Below, piece after piece: positions 1 to 9,182 of a stretch of DNA of 64,000 nt. Under the pieces are notes generated by a model. It saw only the letters and a program-made list of their open reading frames with translations. It was not told the origin of the DNA and did no database searches. The first letter of the stretch is position 1. Each line of letters begins with the position of its first letter. The position numbers and the translations under genes are program-made. The stretch spans positions 3,224,001 to 3,288,000 of the forward strand of contig NZ_JAODOQ010000001.1 of NCBI RefSeq assembly GCF_025398315.1, read 5' to 3'. The stretch comes from Shewanella phaeophyticola (lineage in GTDB: Bacteria > Pseudomonadota > Gammaproteobacteria > Enterobacterales > Shewanellaceae).

Positions 1-1
1 C

Positions 2-166
2 GCACTCGAGCAACGCAAACTCAGCGACGAAGTCGACGCCATGGTAATCGAACATATCGACTGGGCAATTGCACAACAAAAGCAAAAAGCACCACAAGAG
101 GCGCTTTCACGTAAAACCCAACGCGTCATCCGCTCGATAGAAAAAGGTTTACCGAGAGATGCCTAG
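2..166 (+). CDS. C-terminal end of an unidentified protein (partial)
   Basis: An open frame enters from the left edge and stops with TAG at 164-166, giving 54 residues. The tail is charged and helical-looking, rich in Gln, Lys and Glu (for example AIAQQKQKAPQEAL), and ends GLPRDA. I do not recognise the family, and the start lies outside the window. It is convergent with the dodecin gene 40 bases downstream. That it is coding at all is inferred from its uninterrupted frame and protein-like composition. Confidence 0.5.
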   Translation, partial: ALEQRKLSDEVDAMVIEHIDWAIAQQKQKAPQEALSRKTQRVIRSIEKGLPRDA

Positions 167-207
167 ATTTTGGGCTATCGAGCCAGTCAGCATAAACCTT
201 CAGGATG

Positions 208-414
208 TTAAGTATCTAAGGTAAAGCCCACTTTTATGGTGACTTGCCAATGGGCAACTAACCCCTCTTCTAGATGACCACGAGTTTCAATCACTTCAAA
301 CCAACGCAAATGCTTAACTGTTTTATTGGCCTGGGCAATGGCATTTTTAACCGCATCGTCACTGCTGATGGGCGATGAACCGACAAGTTCAATAATTTTA
401 TAAGTATGACTCAT
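208..414 (-). CDS. Dodecin family flavin-binding protein
   Basis: A 68-residue protein matching the dodecin family in length and pattern: [10 protein letters not shown] near the start, a central WFEV(I)ETRGH segment and the C-terminal strand QVTIKVGF. Dodecins form hollow dodecamers that bind flavins in the cytoplasm and are thought to buffer or store them. The Trp in WFEV is the residue that sandwiches the isoalloxazine ring in known members. The ATG at 412-414 is preceded by an AAGGAG ribosome binding site. It is transcribed alone, divergently from metR. Confidence 0.9.
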   Translation of the reverse strand: MSHTYKIIELVGSSPISSDDAVKNAIAQANKTVKHLRWFEVIETRGHLEEGLVAHWQVTIKVGFTLDT

Positions 415-795
415 GCTTAGCTCCTTATGTTCAGATCTTTAAAGTGCTGCTGATAAATAATTAATCCTTTATCAGTATAGCCTTAAGCTTGTCTGTTCGC
501 CTTTTTCTATCGCTCGAGGTTTTGGGGATATGATGTCAATCGTATGATGCTGGCAAGCGCTTCTTTTGTTCAAATATGTGCTTTGGTTATCGTTTGACCT
601 GCTCTGTAATAAAAGAGAACTGAGTTATTGAATATTGTATACAGCAAAGTCGCTTTATTAACTAAAATTAATAGTCAAATATGTAAAAAAACTCATACAG
701 GCGTCTGGACGTCTAGAAGTTTATTGTGTTACTCTCTTGCAAAGCAATCGAATTGATTTCATCAGCTAGTTGAGCAAGATTCATGTGGAGAGAAA
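415..795. other. Intergenic region between dodecin and metR
   Basis: These 381 bases lie between two divergent genes and must hold both promoters. The stretch is AT-rich. I found no convincing gene, hairpin or palindromic MetR site (TGAA-N5-TTCA) in it. Confidence 0.4.
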
Positions 796-1701
796 ATGAT
801 AGAGCTTAGACACCTTCGCACCTTGATGGCGTTAAAAGAAAGTGGCAGTTTGGCAGGTGCAGCTAAAAAACGGTTTGTAACCCAGTCGGCGCTTTCTCAT
901 CAAATTAAAGAGTTAGAGACTCGTATTAACTCAGCGATTTTTGTTCGAAAAAGTAAACCGTTAACTTTCACTCATGAAGGGGCGCGACTGCTGAATTTAG
1001 CAGAAGAAATTTTACCGAAGGTGATTGCAACTGAATCTGATCTTAAGCGTGGTCTTGAAGGTGAAAGTCAGCAACTTAAATTAGGCATTGAGTGCCATAG
1101 TTGTTTTCGTTGGTTGATGCCAGTGATTGAACAGTTTAAGCAACATGCTCCCGAAGCGCAGGTTGATATTTCAAGTCGTCATTTGTTTGATTCACTTAAT
1201 GCACTGCAAACCGGTGGATTAGACATTGTACTGACCTCAGATCCTGTACCTGGCCACAGTGTGGCGTATCAACATTTGTTTGATTTTGAGGTAAAGCTAG
1301 TCACATCAAGCGAACATCCACTCGCGAAAAAAGCGTATGTGACACCGCCTGATTTGGCTAAAGAAACAGTGATTAGCTACCCTGTGCCATTAGCACGCTT
1401 AGACATTTACAAGCACTTTTTAGAGCCTGCTGGTGTTGAGCCTGGCGAACAAAAGCAATGCGATTTAACCTCAATGTTATTGCAACGCGTCGCCTGTAAT
1501 GATGGTGTCGCGACGCTACCAACATGGTCAATTCGCGAAAGCCAAGGCTTGAGTTTAGCTGCGGTAAAATTAGGTGCTGAAGGACTGAAACGCCCTTTAT
1601 TTGGCGCTTATCGCCGCGATGCCACTAATGCTAATTTGATTCAAAAGTGGCTTGAGCTTGTGGCAAGTGAAGGGCTCGCACTACAACGGATTAATCAATA
1701 G
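796..1701 (+). CDS. metR: LysR-type regulator MetR
   Basis: A 301-residue LysR-type regulator. The N-terminal winged HTH covers about residues 1-60 (MIELRHLRTLMAL and TQSALSHQIKELE), followed by the substrate-binding domain. The effector domain carries MetR-typical segments: IECHSCFRWLMP, LDIVLTSDP, FDFEVKLV, ISYPVPLARLDIYKHFLEPAG. MetR activates methionine biosynthesis genes (metE, metH, glyA in E. coli) with homocysteine as co-effector. No met gene adjoins it here, so its targets lie elsewhere. Its 3' end overlaps the convergent HDOD gene by 21 bases. Assignment rests on close similarity of these segments to E. coli MetR. Confidence 0.92.
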   Translation: MIELRHLRTLMALKESGSLAGAAKKRFVTQSALSHQIKELETRINSAIFVRKSKPLTFTHEGARLLNLAEEILPKVIATESDLKRGLEGESQQLKLGIECHSCFRWLMPVIEQFKQHAPEAQVDISSRHLFDSLNALQTGGLDIVLTSDPVPGHSVAYQHLFDFEVKLVTSSEHPLAKKAYVTPPDLAKETVISYPVPLARLDIYKHFLEPAGVEPGEQKQCDLTSMLLQRVACNDGVATLPTWSIRESQGLSLAAVKLGAEGLKRPLFGAYRRDATNANLIQKWLELVASEGLALQRINQ

Positions 1702-2427
1702 TTTCCGTTTAGATAACACACGTCGAAGCACAAGTCCTGCCGAGTCAGGGTTTTGTGTTTGGCGTAAGTTATGTGCAATTAAAAATTCATCGCGTAAATC
1801 GTCATCCAATCCTAGCGATTCAAACGCCTCTAAAGACAGTTTTTGTTGCTGCTGTTCAATTAACGATTTAAGCACTTTTAACGATACAGGTCTTGGTAAT
1901 TCTGCGTTCAAATACGCAAATGCAGTTAGCGCAATCACCTGGCCAAACACACTGAACAAGGCTAAAGTTTGCACTTCATCAGCGTCAACTTTTATTGCCG
2001 AACCTGCTTCGCTTTCTACACGTAATAATTCGATGCAATCATGAGCTATGGCTTCGTTTAATGCCCAGTAACCTTGTACTAACTTTTTGTACGGTTCGGC
2101 TAGCTCATCTAGGCGCTCTTTTAAATAAAACGAAAACGCATAACGATAAATATTCACCTGCCCTAAGCGGATTAAGGCATCTTTCACGCTGCGGCTTTTT
2201 GTTGACACAACTCCCGCATTTTGGGCGGTATTACTGCGTTGTAATAAATGGGCGGCGAGTGCAGGATCCGCCGAGACGGTATCGATAACAACCCGAATAT
2301 CGGCTTCGTTAATTAAGGCCTTTTTTAACGGGATCAAAATACCACGACGACCAATGACCTGTTCTTCGTTGCCAATAATAGCTTGAACTTGAGTCAGTAC
2401 TTGTTGTTCAAGATTTGTCATATGCAT
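1681..2427 (-). CDS. HDOD domain protein
   Basis: A 248-residue soluble protein with the HDOD-type helical pattern: IPLKKALINEADIRVVIDTVSADPALAAHLLQ around residues 30-65, then VKDALIRLGQVNIYRYA. HDOD domains resemble HD phosphohydrolases but usually lack the metal ligands, and act in signalling, often tied to cyclic-di-GMP or motility. No attached GGDEF, EAL or receiver domain is visible, so it is a stand-alone HDOD protein of unknown partner. The tail overlaps the convergent metR 3' end. The start could be either of the two Met codons in MHMTN; both leave the domain intact. Confidence 0.8.
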   Translation of the reverse strand: MHMTNLEQQVLTQVQAIIGNEEQVIGRRGILIPLKKALINEADIRVVIDTVSADPALAAHLLQRSNTAQNAGVVSTKSRSVKDALIRLGQVNIYRYAFSFYLKERLDELAEPYKKLVQGYWALNEAIAHDCIELLRVESEAGSAIKVDADEVQTLALFSVFGQVIALTAFAYLNAELPRPVSLKVLKSLIEQQQQKLSLEAFESLGLDDDLRDEFLIAHNLRQTQNPDSAGLVLRRVLSKRKLLINPL

Positions 2428-2483
2428 CAGTTACCTTTGGTCAATAAATCTGGGTATAAATTAATTTAACGATATATTAAAAC

Positions 2484-2509
2484 GAAAGCCAGTAATAGTT
2501 ACTGGCTTT
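2484..2509 (-). terminator. Rho-independent terminator after btuB
   Basis: Inverted repeat AAAGCCAGTAA / TTACTGGCTTT with a short loop. Read on the minus strand it is followed by a T-rich stretch (CGTTTTAAT), just after the receptor gene stop. Confidence 0.7.
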
Positions 2510-2536
2510 GGTATTCATATCGCTTAGTTTTACCCT

Positions 2537-4528
2537 TTAAAAGCGGTAACCGGCAGTCATTCTAAACGAGCGGCCCGTACCTGAGTAATAACCATTGCCA
2601 TAAGACGAATAATAGCCTGTGCCTACATAGTCTTCATCTAACAGGTTATCGACACGTACACTGGCTGTCCATGCATTACGGCGATAATTTAACGCGAGGT
2701 TAGTTAATACATAACTGTCGAGTTTGTCGTCGGTATTACTGTCATCGCCTTCCATGTAGCGCTCGCCTGTGTATATGCCTTCAATAAACGTTTGCCAATG
2801 ATCAGCAAAGTCGTAACTCATAAACACTTTACCAGAATGTTCTGCCACCCAAGATAGCGCTTTGCCATCGTTGTCACCTTGGGTAAATTCGGCATCAATA
2901 TAGTCGTACGATGCTCCCATTAGCCAATCTTTAGATAACTGCACCTCGTAGCTGGAACTGACACCAAAACGGCGCGACTCATCCGCATTAACGTTAGCAC
3001 CACCGCCATAAGGCTCATCGGTACGGCTAGCGTCATAAACGATTTCATCTTCTAACTCGAGTTGATACGCATTGATTTTTAACGTTTGGGTAGCAGTAGT
3101 GTAATCCCAACCCGCTTCGTATGAGCGGCCAGTTTGTGGGTCTAACCCTTGCACATCTAATGGCGTGTAAGCTTGCTCATCGACTTTAGCAAAACGGAAG
3201 TTATCATTGGCGCGAACATAAAAACGATGTTCCGCACTTGGGCGATAATTAAGTCCAAGCTCAAATGCGTGTGCATCATTGTCGAGTTCAACACCCTCTG
3301 GGTAGAGTAATTGATCAGACAAATCATCGGTCACTTCAGAATAACGACCACCGACAACATATGACAATGTTGAGCTCAGCGGCACAGTAGCTTGCACATA
3401 GGCGCTTTGCATCGTTTGCTCGTTGTTACGTTGAATATACAAGGTATCAAAGTCAGCTTCGCCGCGACTCACATCAATCCCTGTCACTAATGTTAGCTCG
3501 CCATGAGCCAGTTGATAGTGAGCCATAGCTTTTGGCGAAAAGCTCAATAAATCACGTTCAATTCGCCCTGCACTGCCATATAACAAACTGGTTGTGAGTG
3601 AGTCTGAATAGGTTAAATCAGCACCTAGCGCCCACACGTCAGTCAATTGATATTGATACCCACTGCGCAGTGCGGTGGTCATTTCATGTGAGTATTCACC
3701 CTCAGAAAACGATGCGACTTGACGAGGATTATCTTGATATTGTGCGAGGGTTAATGCACCCGGTGCTTGGCGATCATTATCGAAGTAGTTTACTTCAACA
3801 AAAAAATCTTCGACGTCAGTTTGATACTGAACACGGCCTAGAATAGAGCCGGTTTCATTTTCGTTATTGTCACGATAGTTGTCGCTTTGGTTATAACTGC
3901 CCGCTAAAAAGTAACGCCAGGTATTATTAATTGCACCCGAGATATCGCCTTTGGCTTCATAGGTGTCAAAACTGCCACCACTGACTTGTATACCGCCAGA
4001 GGTTTGGGTTGGCGCTTTGGTAATAATGTTAATGACGCCGCCCACGGCTTGGTCGCCATAAAGCACACCTGCACTGCCTGATAAAATCTCAACGCGCTCG
4101 ATTAAATTAAGCGGAATGGACTCAACACTTGGGGCTGAAATATCAATGTTATTTAACCGACGACCGTCGACTAAAATAAGGGTATTGTTAACGGCCTGCG
4201 AAGCAGAAAAACCGCGCATCGAAAATACCGCACCAGAGTTGTTATCTGATACTTGTATGCCTGATTGGCCACGGAGTAAATCGGTTAAATTAGTGGCGCC
4301 GCTCATTTCAATGTCGGCAGCGTCGATCACATTAACATTGGCTGCGATATTTAACGGATTAGCTTGATTACGACCAATAACCACAATCGTCTCGTCCATT
4401 GTGACTTCGGACTCAGTTGACGCACTGGGTATTGATTGTGTTGAGGTTGGTGCTGCAACAGTGTTAAAGCTGGTTGCGCAAAGCATTGCACTGATTAATA
4501 GTGCGAGTGTAGTTGGTTTAGTACCCAT
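2537..4528 (-). CDS. btuB: TonB-dependent outer membrane receptor, BtuB-type (vitamin B12)
   Basis: A 663-residue TonB-dependent receptor. A signal peptide covers about residues 1-26 (ends NTVAA). A TonB-box-like DETIVVIG follows, then the plug domain (about 50-165, with LRGQSGIQV, SMRGFSASQ, ILVDGRRLN, GVLYGDQAVGGVINI), then a 22-strand barrel ending in a terminal Phe (MTAGYRF). The type of ligand is inferred from the cobalamin riboswitch directly upstream: B12-riboswitch-controlled receptors of this class import corrinoids. Homology alone would say only TonB receptor; it is slightly longer than E. coli BtuB (about 614). No btuCDF genes adjoin. Confidence 0.88.
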   Translation of the reverse strand: MGTKPTTLALLISAMLCATSFNTVAAPTSTQSIPSASTESEVTMDETIVVIGRNQANPLNIAANVNVIDAADIEMSGATNLTDLLRGQSGIQVSDNNSGAVFSMRGFSASQAVNNTLILVDGRRLNNIDISAPSVESIPLNLIERVEILSGSAGVLYGDQAVGGVINIITKAPTQTSGGIQVSGGSFDTYEAKGDISGAINNTWRYFLAGSYNQSDNYRDNNENETGSILGRVQYQTDVEDFFVEVNYFDNDRQAPGALTLAQYQDNPRQVASFSEGEYSHEMTTALRSGYQYQLTDVWALGADLTYSDSLTTSLLYGSAGRIERDLLSFSPKAMAHYQLAHGELTLVTGIDVSRGEADFDTLYIQRNNEQTMQSAYVQATVPLSSTLSYVVGGRYSEVTDDLSDQLLYPEGVELDNDAHAFELGLNYRPSAEHRFYVRANDNFRFAKVDEQAYTPLDVQGLDPQTGRSYEAGWDYTTATQTLKINAYQLELEDEIVYDASRTDEPYGGGANVNADESRRFGVSSSYEVQLSKDWLMGASYDYIDAEFTQGDNDGKALSWVAEHSGKVFMSYDFADHWQTFIEGIYTGERYMEGDDSNTDDKLDSYVLTNLALNYRRNAWTASVRVDNLLDEDYVGTGYYSSYGNGYYSGTGRSFRMTAGYRF

Positions 4529-4639
4529 TTACCTTTAACTCCTAAAAGGAAAAATGGGGCAAAAGCGCCGCAACATTGACCACCACTTTGCGGCTTACTC
4601 ATTCTGAGTAAGCCAAAAACGGCATAACATCACATCTCG

Positions 4640-4835
4640 AGATCTGCCCACCGAAATCATCGAAATCACCTTTATGGCCGGTCTCCGGACTGAGGTTGTG
4701 GTACTTAATCAGTACACGCGAACTCAGGTAGGTTACACCTCAATTCTCACCCATCACCGTTGCGGGGGCAGTACCAGACTTTCACTGGTTTCCCGATTCT
4801 CCAATTGAGCAAATCACACTCACCTTGGCACCGTA
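4640..4835 (-). ncRNA. Cobalamin (AdoCbl) riboswitch
   Basis: On the minus strand the leader of the receptor gene carries the conserved core of a cobalamin riboswitch. It has GGTGCC at 4827-4832, then GGGAAACCAGTGAAA, then CTGCCCCCGCAACGGTGA, and finally the B12 box AGTCCGGAGACCGGCC at 4676-4691. The order and spacing fit the family. The roughly 110 bases between the element and the start codon leave room for an expression platform that sequesters the ribosome binding site. The expected effect is repression of the receptor when cobalamin is plentiful. Outer boundaries are approximate. Confidence 0.93.
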
Positions 4836-4986
4836 AAGATTGACTAAACGTTTAAATATAATATAAAAAAGTGCTGCATGTAACACAGCCGTAAACACCA
4901 GCAGGATTATAACGGAATAGCCGTTGAGCGGATAGGTTAAAAGCAGGAAAACAACGCGCGTAATATTCACGTTAATGTTGAGTAAA

Positions 4987-5649
4987 TTACTCAGCCATAA
5001 AGTCGCGATAATTGTTTTGGGTGATAGGCGCAGTTTCGGCGGTAAACACTGCGGTACGAATCGATTTATGCACTAGGAATATGTTTTCGTCATCACTAAT
5101 GACCGTAAAGTAACCCATCTCACCTCGTGGACTAGTAATGTAAGAGGTGGATACCACTGCAGAAGCATTGTGAATATTAGGCATGCTAGTGCAACCTAAT
5201 AAGCCATGTACCGCTTCAAGTTCTTCAACTTTTAAGCCGCCCAATTGTTGATAAATGACTTCGCCTTGGCAATGTTCTTTGTAGGTATCAGCCATGGAAT
5301 CTAAAAATTCAGCGGGGTCAATATCTTCCGCTAGGCCTTCAAAGCCTTGCATACAGACTAAGTTAGACCAATCGTTGAGGGTTTCATTAGCAGGAATAAA
5401 TTCTGCCATGGTCATATCGCCGCGCTTTTCATTAAAGGCGAGCTTCCACGCTAAGGGAGGTAAAAAGCCGAAGGTTTTAGAGACAGTGATAAGCTTTTGT
5501 ACATCGCTCGACATAACGACCACGCCGGATGAGTCACTTTGGGAGTCCAAGGTAACCAATGCTGGTAAAGTTGCATACGCGGCATGAGGCAATAGACTGA
5601 CTATTCCAGCGCACCCCGCGTAGCAGATAAATGCAGCGACTTTGTTCAT
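4987..5649 (-). CDS. Predicted secreted protein of unknown function
   Basis: A 220-residue protein with a clear Sec signal peptide (MNKVAAFICYAGCAGIVSLL..AAYA, cleavage near residue 26). The mature part is acidic and contains four Cys residues in pairs (LVCMQG, EHCQGE, LLGCTSM plus neighbours) that could form disulfides in the periplasm. I recognise no named domain. It lies upstream of the cobalamin riboswitch on the same strand, about 150 bases away, so it is probably a separate unit. Start ATG at 5647-5649 is followed directly by the signal sequence. Confidence 0.7.
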   Translation of the reverse strand: MNKVAAFICYAGCAGIVSLLPHAAYATLPALVTLDSQSDSSGVVVMSSDVQKLITVSKTFGFLPPLAWKLAFNEKRGDMTMAEFIPANETLNDWSNLVCMQGFEGLAEDIDPAEFLDSMADTYKEHCQGEVIYQQLGGLKVEELEAVHGLLGCTSMPNIHNASAVVSTSYITSPRGEMGYFTVISDDENIFLVHKSIRTAVFTAETAPITQNNYRDFMAE

Positions 5650-5768
5650 CCCAATGACATCCTTGCAAGGAATTAGTGTGTTTAAAAATCATTCTAATTA
5701 AGTATATCCTATCCTGAACATACCGAAATTAAAACTTATCTATAACATTTACCTATTTTGAGCAGCAT

Positions 5769-6080
5769 TTAGTTGAAGTCGTCTTCGTCTTCTTCGTCAA
5801 TGATTTCGTCTTCATCAATAGCAGATTCTGCAGCGATTGCAGCCGCTAAGCTTTTTGCTTTTAAGTGCTTTTCAGTTTTACGCTTGTTACGGTCAGCTTG
5901 CTTTGACAAGAAACCCTGTAATGACTGCTCGCCCCATGCAATGGCTTCTGCTTCTGTGGCAAAACCATCTTGGCTTTTTGATACGACGGTTTTAGTCGCT
6001 GTCATACGACGAGTGATTTCGGTTTTCCACGTGTTTTCTACTTGTGTGACACGTAAACCATACTTTTTGCTATCGCTCAT
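5769..6080 (-). CDS. DUF3622 family protein
   Basis: A 103-residue soluble protein matching DUF3622 of Vibrio/Shewanella in its core: KYGLRVTQVENTWKTEITRR, TKTVVSKSQDGFATEAEA and AWGEQSLQGF. The C-terminal third is Lys/Ala-rich, then strongly acidic (DEDEIIDEEDEDDFN). Function is unknown. The frame extends 12 codons upstream to another Met at 6116. I prefer the ATG at 6078-6080 (MSDSKKYG) because homologous proteins begin there. It stands alone, with short spacers on both sides. Confidence 0.82.
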   Translation of the reverse strand: MSDSKKYGLRVTQVENTWKTEITRRMTATKTVVSKSQDGFATEAEAIAWGEQSLQGFLSKQADRNKRKTEKHLKAKSLAAAIAAESAIDEDEIIDEEDEDDFN

Positions 6081-6206
6081 AATCTTTTCTATCCTACTTT
6101 GGGCATCGCCATGCAAAACCCATGAAATTCAGCCGCGCAGTGTACTCGATACTCACGAGTTTGGGCAGCTATTATTGGTTATTTTTAACGCTTTTTTGTG
6201 ATCGCG

Positions 6207-8123
6207 TTATGACTGCTTCACTAACTGGTTTGAGCCCACAATCATCATTTCACATTTATGGCAATCAAACACCAGCTTTAACTTGTCTTTACCCACGTCT
6301 AAAAACATAGGATCGGCTTTGATACCCTCAACTTCTTTAGGGCATAAATTAAAGCTATAGCGTAAACAATGCTTGGTGACCATTAAAGGCGCATCATGCA
6401 ACACGGTGTTTTTTTCGTAGGTGTCTTCAATTTGAATCACCCCATGTTGCTCATAAAACGATTTGGCTTTTTCGTTAGCGACGTTAGACAAAAAGCTTAA
6501 CGCCTTCTGAGGAAAACGCGCCTCTTTATTATGCACCCAACGCTCAGGGCGTTGATACGCTGCAACTCGTGCTGCCATTAATGCACTTACGGCATCGCGG
6601 CGCAGCTCGTTTACCATAGATGCTGGTAAAAACCACATTTGCGCGGTGTGTAAGTTGACCTTGTTTAACACAAAATCACTGCTGCCTAATTTGCCTAATT
6701 GTTTTTTAAGGTTATCAGCGGTTTTTGCTTGGTCGTTTGCAGCTTCTTTGCCGCATGTCAGTGTGACTGTAGCACTAATATTATGCGCATCGGTAAGGGT
6801 TAACCCGACACCGTCATCGGTATCAAAAAATTGCATATCAACCGCAATTTTACGGGTTGCCGAGTCCTTGTTTAGTGTTGATTCAAACTTGTGGTCAAAG
6901 TTACGGAACATCATTACGCCGGTTTTTAAGTCTTTTGGTACCTCGGTTAAATACAAGGTATTACCGTCGGCGCGGTTAACGCGTAAACCCGATAACTTGT
7001 CGTCAGACAGGCGCTGAGTTTCATAATGTTCAACGAAATAACACAAGCCATCACCATTGTTAAACTGAATGTCTTTGCCGCTTTCGCTGGTATCAATTTT
7101 GATAAAATCTTTTCCGACCTGGGTAATGCGACCAATTTTTTCACCAATAAACTTTGGCGAACTAAAATGCTCAATGGCTTCGGTACGCTCGTTAACAAAG
7201 TAATCGGTTTTACCGCGGTTGAAGCTTTTATCAGGATCAGGGGTAAAGTTAAACTCACAGCGACCGTGGGAGATAGATTCAAGATCGTTACGCTTAGCAA
7301 TAATGGCATCTAATTGCTGACGATAATGAGCTGTCACGTTTTTAAGATAGGTAATGTCTTTTAAGCGGCCTTCAATTTTGAACGAGCTAATGCCGGCATC
7401 AATCAAAGCTTCTAGGTTATCGGTTTGGTTATTGTCTTTAAGTGACAATAAATGCTGGTTTTCAGCTAATACGTCACCGTCACGTGTGGTTAAATTACAC
7501 GGTAGGCGACACATTTGCGAACATTCACCACGGTTAGCACTGCGGTTTGAGTACGCATGGCTTAAGTTACACAAGCCACTGTAACTGACACATAATGCCC
7601 CATGAATAAAGAATTCTAGCTTCATTTTGGTGTTGGCAGCGATATCACGAATTTGCGGAATGTTAAGCTCGCGAGCCAATACCACCTGCGAAAATCCCAC
7701 TTGCTCTAAAAAGACGGTTTTTTCTGGGCTGCGGTTATCGGTTTGCGTACTGGCGTGTAAGGCTATTGGCGGTAAATCCAGTTGTAAAACGCCCATGTCT
7801 TGAATGATTAAGGCATCAACACCCGCTTCGTAGAGTTCCCATATCAGCTTTTGCGCTTTATCTATCTCGTTATCCATTAAAATAGTGTTTAATGCCACAA
7901 ACACCTGGGCATGATAACGATGAGCAAACTCCGCTAAACGGGCAATGTCTTCAACACTGTTACCCGCATTATGACGCGCGCCAAACGCATGACCACCAAT
8001 ATAAACCGCATCAGCACCATGACGAATGGCTTCAATGCCGTAATCAGCATTTTTGGCCGGTGCGAGCAGTTCAAGTTGGCGCTTTACCGGAGCCTCGGGG
8101 GTAAACAATTCTACAGAAACCAT
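6207..8123 (-). CDS. rlhA: 23S rRNA 5-hydroxycytidine C2501 synthase RlhA (U32 peptidase family)
   Basis: About 638 residues. The N-terminal U32 domain has LELLAPAKNADYGIEAIRHGADAVYIGG, HASTQTDNRS, the ELNIPQI stretch and the signature EFFIHGALCVSYSGLCNLS. It is followed by a Cys cluster (SANRGECSQMCRLPC) expected to hold an Fe-S cluster. A C-terminal DUF3656-like half follows. Length and two-domain layout match RlhA (YdcP, about 650) rather than the shorter TrhP (YegQ, about 450). RlhA hydroxylates C2501 of 23S rRNA using prephenate-dependent chemistry. The frame continues 16 codons upstream to 8171; MVSVELFTPE is the more natural start, but neither start has a strong ribosome binding site. 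Confidence 0.87.
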   Translation of the reverse strand: MVSVELFTPEAPVKRQLELLAPAKNADYGIEAIRHGADAVYIGGHAFGARHNAGNSVEDIARLAEFAHRYHAQVFVALNTILMDNEIDKAQKLIWELYEAGVDALIIQDMGVLQLDLPPIALHASTQTDNRSPEKTVFLEQVGFSQVVLARELNIPQIRDIAANTKMKLEFFIHGALCVSYSGLCNLSHAYSNRSANRGECSQMCRLPCNLTTRDGDVLAENQHLLSLKDNNQTDNLEALIDAGISSFKIEGRLKDITYLKNVTAHYRQQLDAIIAKRNDLESISHGRCEFNFTPDPDKSFNRGKTDYFVNERTEAIEHFSSPKFIGEKIGRITQVGKDFIKIDTSESGKDIQFNNGDGLCYFVEHYETQRLSDDKLSGLRVNRADGNTLYLTEVPKDLKTGVMMFRNFDHKFESTLNKDSATRKIAVDMQFFDTDDGVGLTLTDAHNISATVTLTCGKEAANDQAKTADNLKKQLGKLGSSDFVLNKVNLHTAQMWFLPASMVNELRRDAVSALMAARVAAYQRPERWVHNKEARFPQKALSFLSNVANEKAKSFYEQHGVIQIEDTYEKNTVLHDAPLMVTKHCLRYSFNLCPKEVEGIKADPMFLDVGKDKLKLVFDCHKCEMMIVGSNQLVKQS

Positions 8124-8277
8124 AATGTTAACTAAATTTCGCTCAATTCGGATAAAAAAGTGCGCCAACATACTGATATCGTCTCATTGACATTAGTATG
8201 TTGACGCACTCGCATAGTCTTGTATTTTAGCAAACTTTAATCAAAGTTTTAAATAAAATTGCGACTAACTCGCTTGT

Positions 8278-8844
8278 TTATAAAAACAGCTCTTGGATGT
8301 TTTTAAAGTCAGATTTGCCTTCAGCAATTTCTTTTGAATTCAAGCCCGACACCTCGTGTGGGAACACCAACCAATCTTCTGATGCATGAATAAAATAATC
8401 AGGCTTTAGGTCGACTTTGGTGTTTTTTGGCTTGTAGTAAGGGCAAGCAATGCGAATATCGTTTGGTACGTTTAGGCGCATAAACTTTTTAAGCTTGCCA
8501 ATTAAGGCATCAATACTGCGACCTGAATCGAATACGTCATCAACAATTAATAACCCGTCGCTAGCATTGGCATTTTCAATAATGTAGTGCAAACCGTGTA
8601 CTTTAATGTTTTTGTCTTGCTTGTCGGTGCCGATGCCATAATACGATGACGTGCGTACTGCAATGTGATTCGTGTCCACTTTTTTGAAGTCATAATATTC
8701 TTGCACTGCAATACCAATCGGTGCACCGCCACGCCAAATACCGACAATAAACTGCGGTCTAAAACCACTGTCATATACCTGCGCAGCCAGTCTAAATGAA
8801 TCTTCAAGAAGTTGTTGCGCGCTAATATAGTGTTTATCAGTCAT
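8278..8844 (-). CDS. Phosphoribosyltransferase (hypoxanthine/xanthine type)
   Basis: A 188-residue type I phosphoribosyltransferase. The PRPP-binding loop is LLIVDDVFDSGRS at residues 98-110, and the flexible loop/dimer region RTSSYYGIG is near 64-72. The GGAP stretch near 39 and FIVGIWRGG are typical of purine PRTases. The likely reaction is PRPP plus hypoxanthine or a related base to nucleotide and PPi. The base specificity cannot be read from the sequence, so I give no symbol. A TAA stop and short spacer separate it from rlhA; it is probably its own unit. Confidence 0.82.
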   Translation of the reverse strand: MTDKHYISAQQLLEDSFRLAAQVYDSGFRPQFIVGIWRGGAPIGIAVQEYYDFKKVDTNHIAVRTSSYYGIGTDKQDKNIKVHGLHYIIENANASDGLLIVDDVFDSGRSIDALIGKLKKFMRLNVPNDIRIACPYYKPKNTKVDLKPDYFIHASEDWLVFPHEVSGLNSKEIAEGKSDFKNIQELFL

Positions 8845-9182
8845 TGGTAAGGCCTCAGGTTATTTTAGTGCGGCGAATTTTATACCAAATAAATTTATCT
8901 TGCCTGTAAGAATCAGAAATAATTGATCAAAGTCAGCATAAAATTATCCAGTTGAGTCGTAACTTATCATCAAGTGGTGTAAATGAATAAATGAATCTTT
9001 TTGCTCGTTCGTCATAGACAACAAAAATCTACTTGTCATTCACCATAGCTATGGCATAGTGTTTTTTAACAAATCTTTGACTATTTCCGCCAATTCAGGA
9101 TGAATACGCCATTATGCTGCTCGAAAAAAATGCCCAAAATCATTCAGCAAATGCTCTATCTCACTCCCCTGATGCACGCACA
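8845..9182. other. Intergenic region, divergent promoters
   Basis: About 340 AT-rich bases between the phosphoribosyltransferase gene (minus) and the DNA-J-related gene (plus). They must contain both promoters. I see no RNA gene, terminator or strong palindrome. Confidence 0.35.

Noticed and set aside
1652..2288. Plus-strand frames opposite the HDOD gene.
   Set aside because: Antisense shadows with Ser/Asn-rich composition; the minus-strand HDOD protein has recognisable domain segments.
4782..4970. A 62-codon minus-strand frame overlapping the cobalamin riboswitch.
   Set aside because: Its 3' half is riboswitch RNA and the rest is a hydrophobic AT-rich frame with no ribosome binding site; the riboswitch explains the conservation.
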